From JBGQJN01 sp964423175 (GTDB taxonomy: Bacteria; Patescibacteriota; Minisyncoccia; 2-02-FULL-40-12; IGHO2-01-FULL-4-A): 17,567 bases of DNA. This document shows positions 6,155 to 12,921 of this stretch, piece after piece. The notes beneath the pieces are model-generated. The model was not told the origin of the DNA. It ran no database searches and saw only the letters and a program-made list of their open reading frames with translations. The stretch covers positions 1-17,567 of the forward strand of contig CAYRDM010000012.1 in the NCBI GenBank assembly GCA_964423175.1. Reading direction: 5' to 3'. Numbering within the stretch: the first letter of the stretch is position 1; each line of letters opens with the position of its first letter. The position numbers and the translations under genes were made by a program.

Positions 6155-7216
6155 TGAGATATTTCTGCTTCAATAAATTCGTCTAATTCTCCCTCCAAAA
6201 CTTTATCTGGCTGAGTTGATTCTACTTCGGTGCGGTGATCTTTAACTTGTTTATATGGATTCAGAACATACGATCTAATCTGACTTCCCCATTCTATGGA
6301 TTTACCTGCAGTGTCTGTTCTGAGTTGATTAAGTTCTTTAACCTTGCTGTCCTCCATCAATTTGGCCAACCTTGATGATAACACCTGCATTGCCTTTTCT
6401 TTGTTTTGGGCCTGTGAACGTTCTGATTGAACAGCAACAACTGTGTTGGTTGGGATGTGAGTAATTCTAACCGCAGTTTCAAGCTTATTCACATTCTGAC
6501 CGCCCGGACCTGAAGAACGGAATGTATCTACCCTCAAATCCTTTGCATCAATATTGATTTTAGCATTCTCTACTTCCGGCAGTATATCAACCAGAGCGAA
6601 TGAGGTGTGCCTGAGTCCTTTTGTGGAGAAAGGTGAAATTCTGACCAATCTATGCACCCCCGCCTCACCCTTCAGGTAACCGAAGGCGTATCTACCGCTG
6701 ATTTCTGCAACTGCATTTTTGATTCCTGCTTGTTCACCCATGGTCTGGTCTAAAAGCTTAAAATCAAAACCATTCATGCCGCAATACTTCTGATACATTT
6801 TTAAAAGCATGCCGGCCCAGTCTTGAGCGTCTGTTCCACCAGCCCCAGAATATATGTATAGCAATGCATTTCGGCTATCATATTTATTTGAAAGAAACGC
6901 TTTAATGTACTGGCCATCAAATTCTTTTTTAAACTTTTTAATTTCTTTTTCTTTGGATTCAAGCTGTTCGTCGCTCATCACCAGATATCCTGTTAGATTC
7001 TTATTAAACTCCTCCCAGAAATCAACTTCACTTTTTAGATCGTTCAGCTCTTTGGAAAATTGACCCGCTCTCTGCGAATCCTTCCAAAAATCAGGAGATT
7101 GCATTTGCGATTCGATATCACTAATTTTTATCTTTGAGCTCTCGATGTCAAAGACGCTCCCGGATTGCCGGGATTTTCGCCTGCATATTCTCGAGTATTT
7201 CTCTCTGATTCTGCAT
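6151..7216 (-). CDS. prfB: Peptide chain release factor 2, with programmed +1 frameshift
   Basis: RF2 releases peptides at UGA and UAA. The gene is two frames: 22 codons from ATG 7216 to CTT (7153-7151), an in-frame TGA (7150-7148), then +1 reading from GAC (7149-7147) to TGA at 6151, giving 354 aa. The codon-specificity tripeptide S194-P-F196 and the peptidyl-hydrolysis GGQ (238-240) are present, as is the RF2 segment GGTDAQDW (126-133). The shift site is canonical: CTT-TGA-C with an internal SD-like GGGAG three bases upstream. UGA is slow to terminate when RF2 is scarce, so the shift autoregulates RF2. The second frame is open upstream to 7329, but that extension overlaps a terminator and the next gene and should be ignored. 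Its own stop is UGA. Confidence 0.96.
7147..7165 (-). promoter_or_regulatory. prfB recoding site (+1 frameshift signal)
   Basis: Minus-strand order: CGG-GAG-CGT-CTT-TGA-C. The GGGAG acts as the internal SD, placed as in Escherichia coli three bases before the CTT slippery codon. TGA in the zero frame is followed by C, the weak-termination context. Confidence 0.93.
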
Positions 7217-7222
7217 AGTTTT

Positions 7223-7251
7223 ATTATATCAAAACCCAGGCTAGCAGTAAA
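7223..7251 (-). promoter_or_regulatory. Promoter of the prfB-ftsE-ftsX operon (extended -10, leaderless)
   Basis: A -35 TTTACT (7251-7246), a 17-nt spacer and an extended -10 TGA-TATAAT (7231-7223). Only six bases separate the -10 box from the ATG at 7216, so the transcript should begin at or next to the start codon. Confidence 0.7.
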
Positions 7252-7273
7252 ACAAAACTGCCCTTGGGCAGTT
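7249..7273 (-). terminator. Terminator of the H-x3-C-x2-C hypothetical gene
   Basis: A perfect 8-bp stem AACTGCCC/GGGCAGTT (7256-7263 and 7266-7273), then TTGTTTTA on the minus strand. It overlaps the gene's stop codon, and the prfB -35 box begins right after it. Confidence 0.8.
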
Positions 7274-7928
7274 ATAGATATTTCTTTTCCCAATCTTTTC
7301 CAAGATGTTTGGTTAAGTTGGCACGGCAAAAATCACAATTCTTCTGATGTTCATCTAAAAGGAAATCTAGAAAATTAGACAGATAAACCTCTCCCCATTC
7401 ATATAGACTGCAACAGACAAAAGGAATAATAACGGGCAAAATGTATTTTTTATTTCCCGCCTTATCACAAATTCTTTGCATCTTGTTAGAAAGATCTGAT
7501 GTCGAATTCAATAAAAAATCATAGGCAGGTGGACCCAGGGAAGAAGCAAGGCGGATCATGTCTGCCCTCTGCTGCGTATTGGCAAACTTAAATTTTCCGA
7601 AAGCAATTCCTTTTAATATCATCTCTGTTTTTTCGGAAATCTGATAATAGTCCTCCTCATAAGCATCCGCAATAAGGTCTTTCGGACCTCCCAATCCAGC
7701 ATAAAACTCATCGACATCGTCTGATTGATATCCATCAACCGCTCTTCTCGCGGCAAAATTACTCCCTAAATGAATCACGCCCTTATCCCTCAAGGCGATT
7801 ATAAACCCGGTCAAAAAATCAGATTTGGGTATTAAAGTCGCACCCCTGGTCTCTCTGCCTTGTTTAAGTTTAGCTAAAGCGCAAAGCGCAAAAAACCAAA
7901 AATCATTTCCATCGATTTTCTGCATCAT
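7272..7928 (-). CDS. Hypothetical protein with C-terminal H-x3-C-x2-C motif
   Basis: A 218-aa protein I do not recognise. It looks soluble and helical, with one moderately hydrophobic stretch (about 163-175). Near the C-terminus it has H194-x3-C198-x2-C201 (EHQKNCDFC), the zinc ligand spacing of ZAS/zf-HC2 anti-sigma factors. In those proteins the motif is usually N-terminal and followed by a TM segment, which is absent here, so an anti-sigma role is only a possibility; a simple zinc site is equally likely. Start at ATG 7928 (a second ATG follows immediately); no good SD. Divergent from the metzincin gene, with about 127 nt between them, and ended by its own terminator. Confidence 0.65.
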   Translation of the reverse strand: MMQKIDGNDFWFFALCALAKLKQGRETRGATLIPKSDFLTGFIIALRDKGVIHLGSNFAARRAVDGYQSDDVDEFYAGLGGPKDLIADAYEEDYYQISEKTEMILKGIAFGKFKFANTQQRADMIRLASSLGPPAYDFLLNSTSDLSNKMQRICDKAGNKKYILPVIIPFVCCSLYEWGEVYLSNFLDFLLDEHQKNCDFCRANLTKHLGKDWEKKYL

Positions 7929-8011
7929 TCACCACATGATTTTAAACAACTTGACCAAACAATAGCATAAAGATGGGTTAGGTCAAAAACAAATTAATTT
8001 ATTTTATTGTA

Positions 8012-8020
8012 TGCTATAAT
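8012..8020 (+). promoter_or_regulatory. Extended -10 promoter of the metzincin gene
   Basis: TGC-TATAAT at 8012-8020 is a perfect extended -10. The -35 region is weak, as is common for that class. The predicted leader is about 29 nt and contains no SD. Confidence 0.55.
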
Positions 8021-8055
8021 ATTAATTAATCCTTATTAATTTACCGCTAATAAAT

Positions 8056-9237
8056 ATGGTTAACCAAGATCTACTCAACTACATCAATCAGCAGCTAGTT
8101 TACGGGGTCAACAAAGATGAAATCAAAAATATTTTACTTGATACTGGTTGGCAAGAAAAGGATATCGATGATGCGATAAATCAAACCACCAATCTCTTTC
8201 CAGAATCAATTAAGCCTAAAGAGGTTAAACATATTTCAGGTAAAAAACTTTTCGCCCTAGTATCTATTGGGGTCTTGATTTTGGGTGGTGGCGCTATGGG
8301 TTATTTTTATCATAACGGAAATAAAATTATAACTTCTTATTTTACAGGCTCACCCAGCCCAACTATTTCCATACCGCCAACGGAACTACCCATTGTAACA
8401 CCAACCCCTACACCCGCACACACTTCTACACCAACCCCCACAGCATCACGAACTACCACACCCACAAAAACACCTTCCCCAACACCAACCCACACGGCCA
8501 CTCCAACGCCGACAGCCACAACTACAAACTGTAAAGTTTTCACATACAAAGACAAGTATTACGGGGGAGGGCAACTATGTATAGATAGTATATGGGTAAA
8601 AGGAGTTTATTTTATAGCGAAAGATCAGACATCGGGTTTTCAATCCTATTGGTCTCAAGGCATGCTTGATATATTTGGACAGATAAAAAGTTTTTACGAA
8701 AGCCAGTTTGATAATAAAATAAAAATTGCTGTCGACAATACGCCAACCATAGTTTATGGCGAAAAAAATATTGGTGAGTATAATTCAGGTTCTATCGCTC
8801 AAGAGGTTTACAATAAAGTCTCCGGTAGTTTCCCTAGGGGTGATTATTTTATAGATATTCAAACTTTTGTAGTTGACGGGGCAAATGGTGTTAATGGGAG
8901 CAATCTATATAATGGAACAATTTTTATAAATAATAGGGGCGGGTCTGTAAATCAAAGTGGCTGGCTAAATCCTGAAAGCCACGGTACGGTTACAACGAAA
9001 TATGGCACTGACTATTCCGGGTATTTAGGTTCAGCCCATGAATTTGGACATTCTTTAGGCATTCCTCACCCTTGGGATGAAGAAATAAACAAAGATTCCG
9101 TGGGAAATGTAATAAACCCTCAATATGGAAATGATGAGATGGGGAGTCTCATGAGTTATGGTGGGCAAAGAGGGCCATTAATTCCTAATTCGTTTATCCG
9201 TGCGCAAGTTAAACAAAAAATGATACGATCTAATTAG
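8056..9237 (+). CDS. Membrane-anchored metzincin zinc protease with Pro/Thr stalk
   Basis: A 393-aa protein with four parts: (i) residues 4-42, a small helical module (GVNKDEIKNILLDTGW... DIDDAI) like the UBA-like N-termini of many Patescibacteria membrane proteins; (ii) one TM segment at 64-86 after a KK pair, placing the rest outside; (iii) a stalk at about 98-157 almost wholly Pro, Thr, Ser and Ala; (iv) a protease domain at about 158-393 with H328-E-x-x-H332-x-x-G335-x-x-H338 (HEFGHSLGIPH) and a Met-turn SLMSYGG (M366), the defining metzincin pair. C159 and C175 may form a disulfide. No pro-peptide with a cysteine switch is obvious. It probably cleaves proteins at the cell surface; the target is unknown. 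The start ATG lacks an SD. Confidence 0.85.
   Translation: MVNQDLLNYINQQLVYGVNKDEIKNILLDTGWQEKDIDDAINQTTNLFPESIKPKEVKHISGKKLFALVSIGVLILGGGAMGYFYHNGNKIITSYFTGSPSPTISIPPTELPIVTPTPTPAHTSTPTPTASRTTTPTKTPSPTPTHTATPTPTATTTNCKVFTYKDKYYGGGQLCIDSIWVKGVYFIAKDQTSGFQSYWSQGMLDIFGQIKSFYESQFDNKIKIAVDNTPTIVYGEKNIGEYNSGSIAQEVYNKVSGSFPRGDYFIDIQTFVVDGANGVNGSNLYNGTIFINNRGGSVNQSGWLNPESHGTVTTKYGTDYSGYLGSAHEFGHSLGIPHPWDEEINKDSVGNVINPQYGNDEMGSLMSYGGQRGPLIPNSFIRAQVKQKMIRSN
8395..8526 (+). repeat. Low-complexity Pro/Thr-codon tract
   Basis: An imperfect run of CCA/ACA/ACC-type codons encoding the protease stalk, with very few T or G bases on the plus strand. It looks like repeat-driven growth of a linker and is likely to vary in length between strains. 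Confidence 0.7.
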
Positions 9238-9283
9238 CCTCCTTATTTGTTATAAATCGATGCTCCGCTGTTCGATTCTCCAC

Positions 9284-9305
9284 GCGAGCCAAGAAATTGG
9301 CTCGC
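9284..9305. repeat. 9-bp hairpin with GAAA tetraloop
   Basis: GCGAGCCAA/TTGGCTCGC (9284-9292 and 9297-9305) closed on the plus strand by GAAA, a GNRA loop. A smaller AATCGA/TCGATT hairpin lies just before it (9255-9260 and 9272-9277). No T-run follows, so it may protect an mRNA 3' end or be part of a compound terminator. It lies downstream of the metzincin gene. Confidence 0.5.
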
Positions 9306-9312
9306 TCCATAG

Positions 9313-9353
9313 AAATAAACCAAACCCGACATAAAGTCGGGTTTGGTTTATTT
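9313..9353. terminator. Perfect 18-bp bidirectional terminator hairpin
   Basis: Arms 9313-9330 and 9336-9353 are perfect complements around ATAAA. Both arm ends are T/A rich (GTTTATTT), so it can end transcripts from the metzincin gene (+) and from the PH-FtsB-tRNA unit (-). On the minus strand its first base is the final A of the tRNA-Thr CCA. Confidence 0.8.
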
Positions 9354-9426
9354 GGAGCCCATGGGAAGAATCGAACTCCCGTACACGGTTTACGATACCG
9401 TTGCTCTACCACTGAGCTACATGGGC
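9353..9426 (-). tRNA. tRNA-Thr (anticodon CGU), CCA encoded
   Basis: The minus strand has acceptor GCCCATG/CATGGGC, D-arm AGCTCAGTGGTAGAGC, anticodon stem ACGGT/ACCGT with loop ATCGTAA (anticodon CGT, reads ACG), T-arm ACGGG-TTCGATT-CTTCC... with a partly mismatched stem, discriminator T, then CCA in the DNA. It lies 25 nt after the small membrane-protein gene and probably depends on the upstream promoter. Confidence 0.92.
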
Positions 9427-9451
9427 AATAAAAGAATTATAATACAATAAC

Positions 9452-9865
9452 CTATCGTCCCATATTCTTCAATTGCCTAAGAAAATAAAAAGCAATAATC
9501 ATAGCTGCAATCGCCAGGGTTCCATGAAAGATAATTTCAATAGGTATAAGCCCCGCGATATTGCTCTCGTGAGCGATATGAATATTGTCATGAGGATATC
9601 CGGAGATTAGAACCCAGGAAATAGAAATAAAAGTTAACCAATCAAAAAATTTCCATTTTAAAACAGCTGCCCTATGCTTTGTAAAAACTGTAACGATGAA
9701 AAAGAGTCCAAAACCGAGGAAAAGCGATTCAATGGCAGTGACAATCGTAAAGAAGTTTTTTGTTTCCAAATCCGTTCCTAAAGGAAATGGCCAAATAGCC
9801 CTGGCAAAAATAAAAGCTGCCAAAGAAATGAGAAGCAAAATTAAAAATATTGAAAATTTTCTCAT
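9452..9865 (-). CDS. Small four-helix membrane protein, function unknown
   Basis: A 137-aa protein made almost entirely of four hydrophobic segments: about 5-24, 38-62, 73-90 and 104-128. It begins with MRKF and ends in a basic tail (RQLKNMGR). A GYPHDNIHIAHE stretch (about 89-100) between helices 3 and 4 has several His and acidic residues, which could bind metal, but nothing else points to an activity. I do not recognise a family. The ATG lies just 5 nt after the 3' end of tRNA-Gly and there is no SD, so its mRNA 5' end may be made by tRNA processing. Confidence 0.7.
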   Translation of the reverse strand: MRKFSIFLILLLISLAAFIFARAIWPFPLGTDLETKNFFTIVTAIESLFLGFGLFFIVTVFTKHRAAVLKWKFFDWLTFISISWVLISGYPHDNIHIAHESNIAGLIPIEIIFHGTLAIAAMIIAFYFLRQLKNMGR

Positions 9866-9870
9866 ATTTG

Positions 9871-9941
9871 AGCGGGTAACGGGAGTCGAACCCGTCTCTC
9901 GACCTTGGGAAGGTCACATAATACCGATATACGATACCCGC
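9871..9941 (-). tRNA. tRNA-Gly (anticodon CCC)
   Basis: The minus strand has acceptor GCGGGTA/TACCCGC, anticodon stem TGACC/GGTCG with loop TTCCCAA (anticodon CCC, reads GGG), a perfect T-arm ACGGG-TTCGACT-CCCGT and discriminator T as usual for Gly. The D-arm is AT-rich. CCA is not encoded (the next bases are CAA). Five nt separate it from the FtsB-like stop codon on one side and five from the next ATG on the other. Confidence 0.93.
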
Positions 9942-9946
9942 CTTAA

Positions 9947-10339
9947 TTATTTAAACAAATTCACAATCCAATTTTTAAAATCTGCTCCGATATTTTTCAA
10001 TGTTTTATCTTTTGACAAATCTCCGTTTATTTTACTTTCTGCGCTCGCAGAAGCAATATTCCTTTTATAAACATATACAACATTTTCATCTGGTTTTTTG
10101 TAGTTAAGTTTCAAACGAGCCTGTCTTTCAAGGTATGCATAACTACTAAAATAAGCACTGAGTTGGTTTGCTTTTGACAAAGAATCTTTTGCTTCAGATA
10201 TCTTCTGATCAAGGTTTTTAATCTCCCTATATGAAGCCGTGAGTGGTGGTTCCAATTTAAACAAAGAAACAAACAGAAAGGCGACCGCTCCCAAAAGCAC
10301 GCCGGTGATCCATCTAGATTTTAAAATCTCCTTAAACAT
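9947..10339 (-). CDS. FtsB/DivIC-like septum formation protein
   Basis: A 130-aa bitopic protein: short cytoplasmic N-terminus, TM at about 9-27, coiled-coil-like segment at about 36-62, then the family signature YLERQARLKLNYKKPDENVV (69-88), equivalent to the YIEriAReKLgl-pGE box of FtsB/DivIC. These proteins link early and late divisome components and help activate septal wall synthesis. The tail after about residue 92 is polar and unassigned. The ATG overlaps the end of the PH gene by 8 nt, so coupling is likely. tRNA-Gly follows 5 nt after its stop. Confidence 0.85.
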   Translation of the reverse strand: MFKEILKSRWITGVLLGAVAFLFVSLFKLEPPLTASYREIKNLDQKISEAKDSLSKANQLSAYFSSYAYLERQARLKLNYKKPDENVVYVYKRNIASASAESKINGDLSKDKTLKNIGADFKNWIVNLFK

Positions 10340-10850
10340 TCGGCTGTTCTGAAACAGAAGTTTCTGATGAGGATCCGCCAGTTTGGCGAATTTGGTTTAT
10401 AAGCTCAACTGTCTTGTCGGGATCTGCAATCTTCTCGAGAACAATTTCTTTTTCGGCGGCAGTTCTTATCTTAAGATCTCCGTAATCATACAGTGAGGCA
10501 TTGAGTCCGCTTTTGTCGTAGGAAACCTCAAGAACATCTTTATACAAAAGTTGGGTAACTGTTTTGGAGAAAAAACCTCTTTGCTCATTTTGAATCAAGC
10601 GTTGATTGGTTATAACCAAAGCATCGTTCTTCCAAATATACAATCTAAACAACAGCACAAAAGAAACGACTAAAATGACTGCCGTCAAAACGAGAGACCA
10701 ATACCCGAAAAAATCAAAATTAGCGAGATGCTTTATTAAAAAAAGTATCGGAATTAGCAGAGGCCAAGTAAAAAAAACGGGTATTATAAAAAACACATGT
10801 CGACGCGCAACCTTTATTAATTCCTCGTTTTGCCGTAGAATGATAGGCAT
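10332..10850 (-). CDS. Bacterial PH-domain membrane protein (YdbS/bPH-like)
   Basis: A 172-aa protein from the ATG at 10850. Two TM helices (about 20-40 and 50-71) are followed by a bacterial pleckstrin-homology-like domain (about 73-155) with the family pattern W-x-ND-ALVITNQRLI (73-86) and YKDVLEVSYD (103-112), then a Ser/Gln-rich tail. Members are usually membrane-associated and of unknown function. An upstream in-frame TTG at 10883 would add 11 residues, but it sits in the predicted promoter and is less likely. First gene of the unit with the FtsB-like protein, two tRNAs and the small membrane protein. Confidence 0.8.
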   Translation of the reverse strand: MPIILRQNEELIKVARRHVFFIIPVFFTWPLLIPILFLIKHLANFDFFGYWSLVLTAVILVVSFVLLFRLYIWKNDALVITNQRLIQNEQRGFFSKTVTQLLYKDVLEVSYDKSGLNASLYDYGDLKIRTAAEKEIVLEKIADPDKTVELINQIRQTGGSSSETSVSEQPNV

Positions 10851-10870
10851 AATTAACAACGGCTCCAATT

Positions 10871-10882
10871 TGCTAAATAGCA
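10871..10882. promoter_or_regulatory. Overlapping divergent extended -10 elements
   Basis: The same six bases (10874-10879) read TAAATA after TGC on the plus strand and TATTTA after TGC on the minus strand, so one site offers an extended -10 in each direction. The plus promoter would serve the 32-aa gene and the minus one the PH operon. -35 boxes are weak; a TTAACA at 10853-10858 with a 15-nt spacer is the best on the plus side. Confidence 0.4.
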
Positions 10883-10901
10883 ACCGGAAACCGAATAAAA
10901 T

Positions 10902-11000
10902 ATGTTTTCCAAAAAAGCAGTTAAGTATATTTCCTATGCAGTGGCATTCCTAACCATAATTTCTATGGTCGCTTTTCTTTTGGTACCCCTACTTCGATAA
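10902..11000 (+). CDS. 32-aa single-TM miniprotein
   Basis: ATG 10902 to TAA 10998-11000 encodes 32 residues: MFSKKAVK, then an uninterrupted hydrophobic helix (about 9-31) ending LLR. The basic N-terminus predicts N-in orientation. Support: a candidate promoter just upstream, a purine-rich GGAAA at 10886-10890, and a strong terminator on its own strand at 11059-11085, with no other plus-strand gene nearby that needs that terminator. Function unknown; such peptides often tune a membrane protein, and the divergent PH/FtsB operon is the obvious neighbour. Confidence 0.55.
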   Translation: MFSKKAVKYISYAVAFLTIISMVAFLLVPLLR

Positions 11001-11058
11001 TATTAAGTCTAGACTATTTCTAATATAAAGAAAACACTTGTAAAAATAGAAAAGATCA

Positions 11059-11091
11059 AAATAGCCGAGACAATCTCGGCTATTTATTTTT
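11059..11091. terminator. Bidirectional terminator of the 32-aa gene and lepA
   Basis: A perfect 12-bp stem AAATAGCCGAGA/TCTCGGCTATTT (11059-11070 and 11074-11085) with a CAA loop. The plus side continues ATTTTTTG and the minus side TTGATCTTTTC. The lepA stop codon (11084-11086) is partly in the stem. Confidence 0.85.
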
Positions 11092-12871
11092 TGAGCATCT
11101 CCAAAAATACCTCCTGAGGAATTTCAACCTTGCCCCGCTCTTTCATTTTTGCCTTTCCTCTTTTCTGTTTTTCCAAAAGTTTCTTTTTTCGAGTTACATC
11201 ACCGCCATATAAATAACCGGTAACATCTTTGCGCAAGGCGGAGATTGTCTCCCGAGCGATGACCTTACCGCCAATTGCGGCCTGAAGCGAAACAACAAAC
11301 CATTGTCTAGGCAAAATTTCTTTTAGTTTTTCCACGATTCTCCTGCCTTCATAGTAGGCCGCCTCGCGAGGAACAATTTTTGAAAATGGCTCTACACGCT
11401 CTTCCGCCACAAGAATATCCAGTCTAACCAGGTCAGCTGATTGATAACTTGTCGGCTCGTAACTCATTGAGGCATAACCTGAGCTGACGCTTTTTAGTTT
11501 GTCATAAAAATCAGTAATTATTTCTGCCAAAGGCATTTTATATTTTAAGACCACAACCTCCTTAGACAAATACTCGGTTGATGAATACTGACCCCTAGTT
11601 TCGGCAACGAGCTTCATTAGCTGACCCATATAAGTAAGCGGGCTCAATATCTCCAAATCAACTATTGGCTCTTCGATTTTTTCTAAGATACTTGGATCAG
11701 GTAATAAAGCAGCTGACCTTATGGAGACCACTTTGCTCTTTTTTGTTGAAACATGATATTCGACGGAAGGGGTTGAAATGATAAGAGACAGCTTGAATTC
11801 ACGACGCAACCTTTCGCTTACAATCTCAATGTGAAGCATCCCCAAAAAACCCAATCTAAAACCGCGTCCCAAAGCAGGGGATGATTCCGGTTCATACGTC
11901 AGAGAAGCATCTGTAAGCTTGAGCTTACCCAAGGCATCCTTGAGCACATCGTAATCTTCACTGCCTTCGGGGTAAAAACTGGCAAAGACCATTGGCGATG
12001 GTTCTTTGTAACCAGGCAATGGCTGAATTAGTTCACCATCCATAGTCTTGTAAATAGTATCTCCAACCCTAACCTCCCCTGGATTTTTAAGACCTGTTGC
12101 AATATAGCCAATACTGCCCGCCAAAATATTCTCTTCTTTCCTAAGCTGGGGAGTAAAAGATCCAACTTCGATGACCTCAACACTGGCACGACTTGCGAAC
12201 AGTTTTATCTTATCGCCAGATTTAATTGAACCGCTAAAAACTCTGACATAGGCGACGACGCCTTTGTAAATATCGAAAGCGGAATCAAAAATCAGAGCAG
12301 TAAACTTATCGTCACTTGCGACTCTTGGTCCGGGAATTTTTTTAATAACCTCGTCTAGAACTTCCTTCACTCCTATGCCAGTTTTGGCAGAAATTCTAAA
12401 TATCTCGGCGTTGGTAACGGGCAAAATATTTTTTATTTCCTCCTCAACTTCCTCAACCCTAGCGTTGGGTAAATCTATTTTATTTATTACAGGGATGATC
12501 TCTAGGTTTTGTTTTTGTGCAAAATGTAAATTAGCAAGAGTTTGTGCTTGAACTCCCTTTGTAGCATCAACTAAAAGTATTGCGCCCTCAACAGCCGCCA
12601 AGGAACGCGAAACCTCATACGAAAAATCCACATGCCCAGGAGTATCAATAAGGTTCAGAACATACTCCTTGGAATCCAGAGAATAATTCATGCGGACAGG
12701 CTGAAGTTTTATTGTAATTCCCCTTTCTTGTTCTAATTCCATCTGATCCAAAAACTGTTCATGCATTTTGCGTTTTTCAATTGTACCGGTCAATTCTAAA
12801 AAACGATCGGCTAAAGTCGATTTCCCGTGATCAATATGGGCAATTATGCAGAAGTTCCTTATGTTTTGCAT
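11084..12871 (-). CDS. lepA: Elongation factor 4 (LepA), ribosomal back-translocase GTPase
   Basis: A 595-aa translational GTPase, close to the usual 599. G-motifs: G1 AHIDHGKST (11-19), G2 GITI (51-54), G3 DTPGH (76-80), G4 NKID (130-133), G5 SAK (161-163). LepA-specific regions follow: LGFLGMLHIEIVSERL in domain III and the C-terminal domain with YLYGGDVTRKKKLLEKQKRGKAKM, rich in Lys/Arg for rRNA contact. EF4 acts on stalled or mistranslocated ribosomes and in initiation or assembly under stress. The ATG at 12871 has no SD and lies about 35 nt after the terminator of the previous gene, so the leader, if any, is very short. Confidence 0.97.
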   Translation of the reverse strand: MQNIRNFCIIAHIDHGKSTLADRFLELTGTIEKRKMHEQFLDQMELEQERGITIKLQPVRMNYSLDSKEYVLNLIDTPGHVDFSYEVSRSLAAVEGAILLVDATKGVQAQTLANLHFAQKQNLEIIPVINKIDLPNARVEEVEEEIKNILPVTNAEIFRISAKTGIGVKEVLDEVIKKIPGPRVASDDKFTALIFDSAFDIYKGVVAYVRVFSGSIKSGDKIKLFASRASVEVIEVGSFTPQLRKEENILAGSIGYIATGLKNPGEVRVGDTIYKTMDGELIQPLPGYKEPSPMVFASFYPEGSEDYDVLKDALGKLKLTDASLTYEPESSPALGRGFRLGFLGMLHIEIVSERLRREFKLSLIISTPSVEYHVSTKKSKVVSIRSAALLPDPSILEKIEEPIVDLEILSPLTYMGQLMKLVAETRGQYSSTEYLSKEVVVLKYKMPLAEIITDFYDKLKSVSSGYASMSYEPTSYQSADLVRLDILVAEERVEPFSKIVPREAAYYEGRRIVEKLKEILPRQWFVVSLQAAIGGKVIARETISALRKDVTGYLYGGDVTRKKKLLEKQKRGKAKMKERGKVEIPQEVFLEMLKK

Positions 12872-12893
12872 GTAGATAAACTAACATGCTTTG

Positions 12894-12921
12894 ATCAAAT
12901 AAAAAAGCCGTTGTAACGGCT
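12894..12921 (-). terminator. Terminator of the exonuclease gene
   Basis: The minus strand reads AGCCGTT, AC loop, AACGGCT (12921-12906), then TTTTTATTTG. The exonuclease stop codon TAG (12922-12920) falls at the base of the stem. Confidence 0.8.

Noticed and set aside
7217..7329. Long second-frame start of prfB from 7329
   Set aside because: It covers the promoter, a terminator and the end of the next gene, and its sequence does not resemble an RF2 N-terminus; the frameshift explains the true start.
8395..8526. Possible CRISPR or tandem repeat array
   Set aside because: There are no regular spacers; it is an in-frame Pro/Thr-codon linker within the protease gene.
9254..9290. tRNA-like string TTCGATTCTCC after the protease gene
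   Set aside because: There is no matching T-stem, acceptor or anticodon arm; it is explained by two small hairpins.
9230..9412. 60-codon minus-strand frame over the tRNA-Thr and hairpins
   Set aside because: It crosses a tRNA gene and a terminator and has no coding character.
11006..11015. Perfect 10-bp palindrome AGTCTAGACT
   Set aside because: It is short enough to occur by chance and lies between the miniprotein stop and its terminator, with no promoter beside it.
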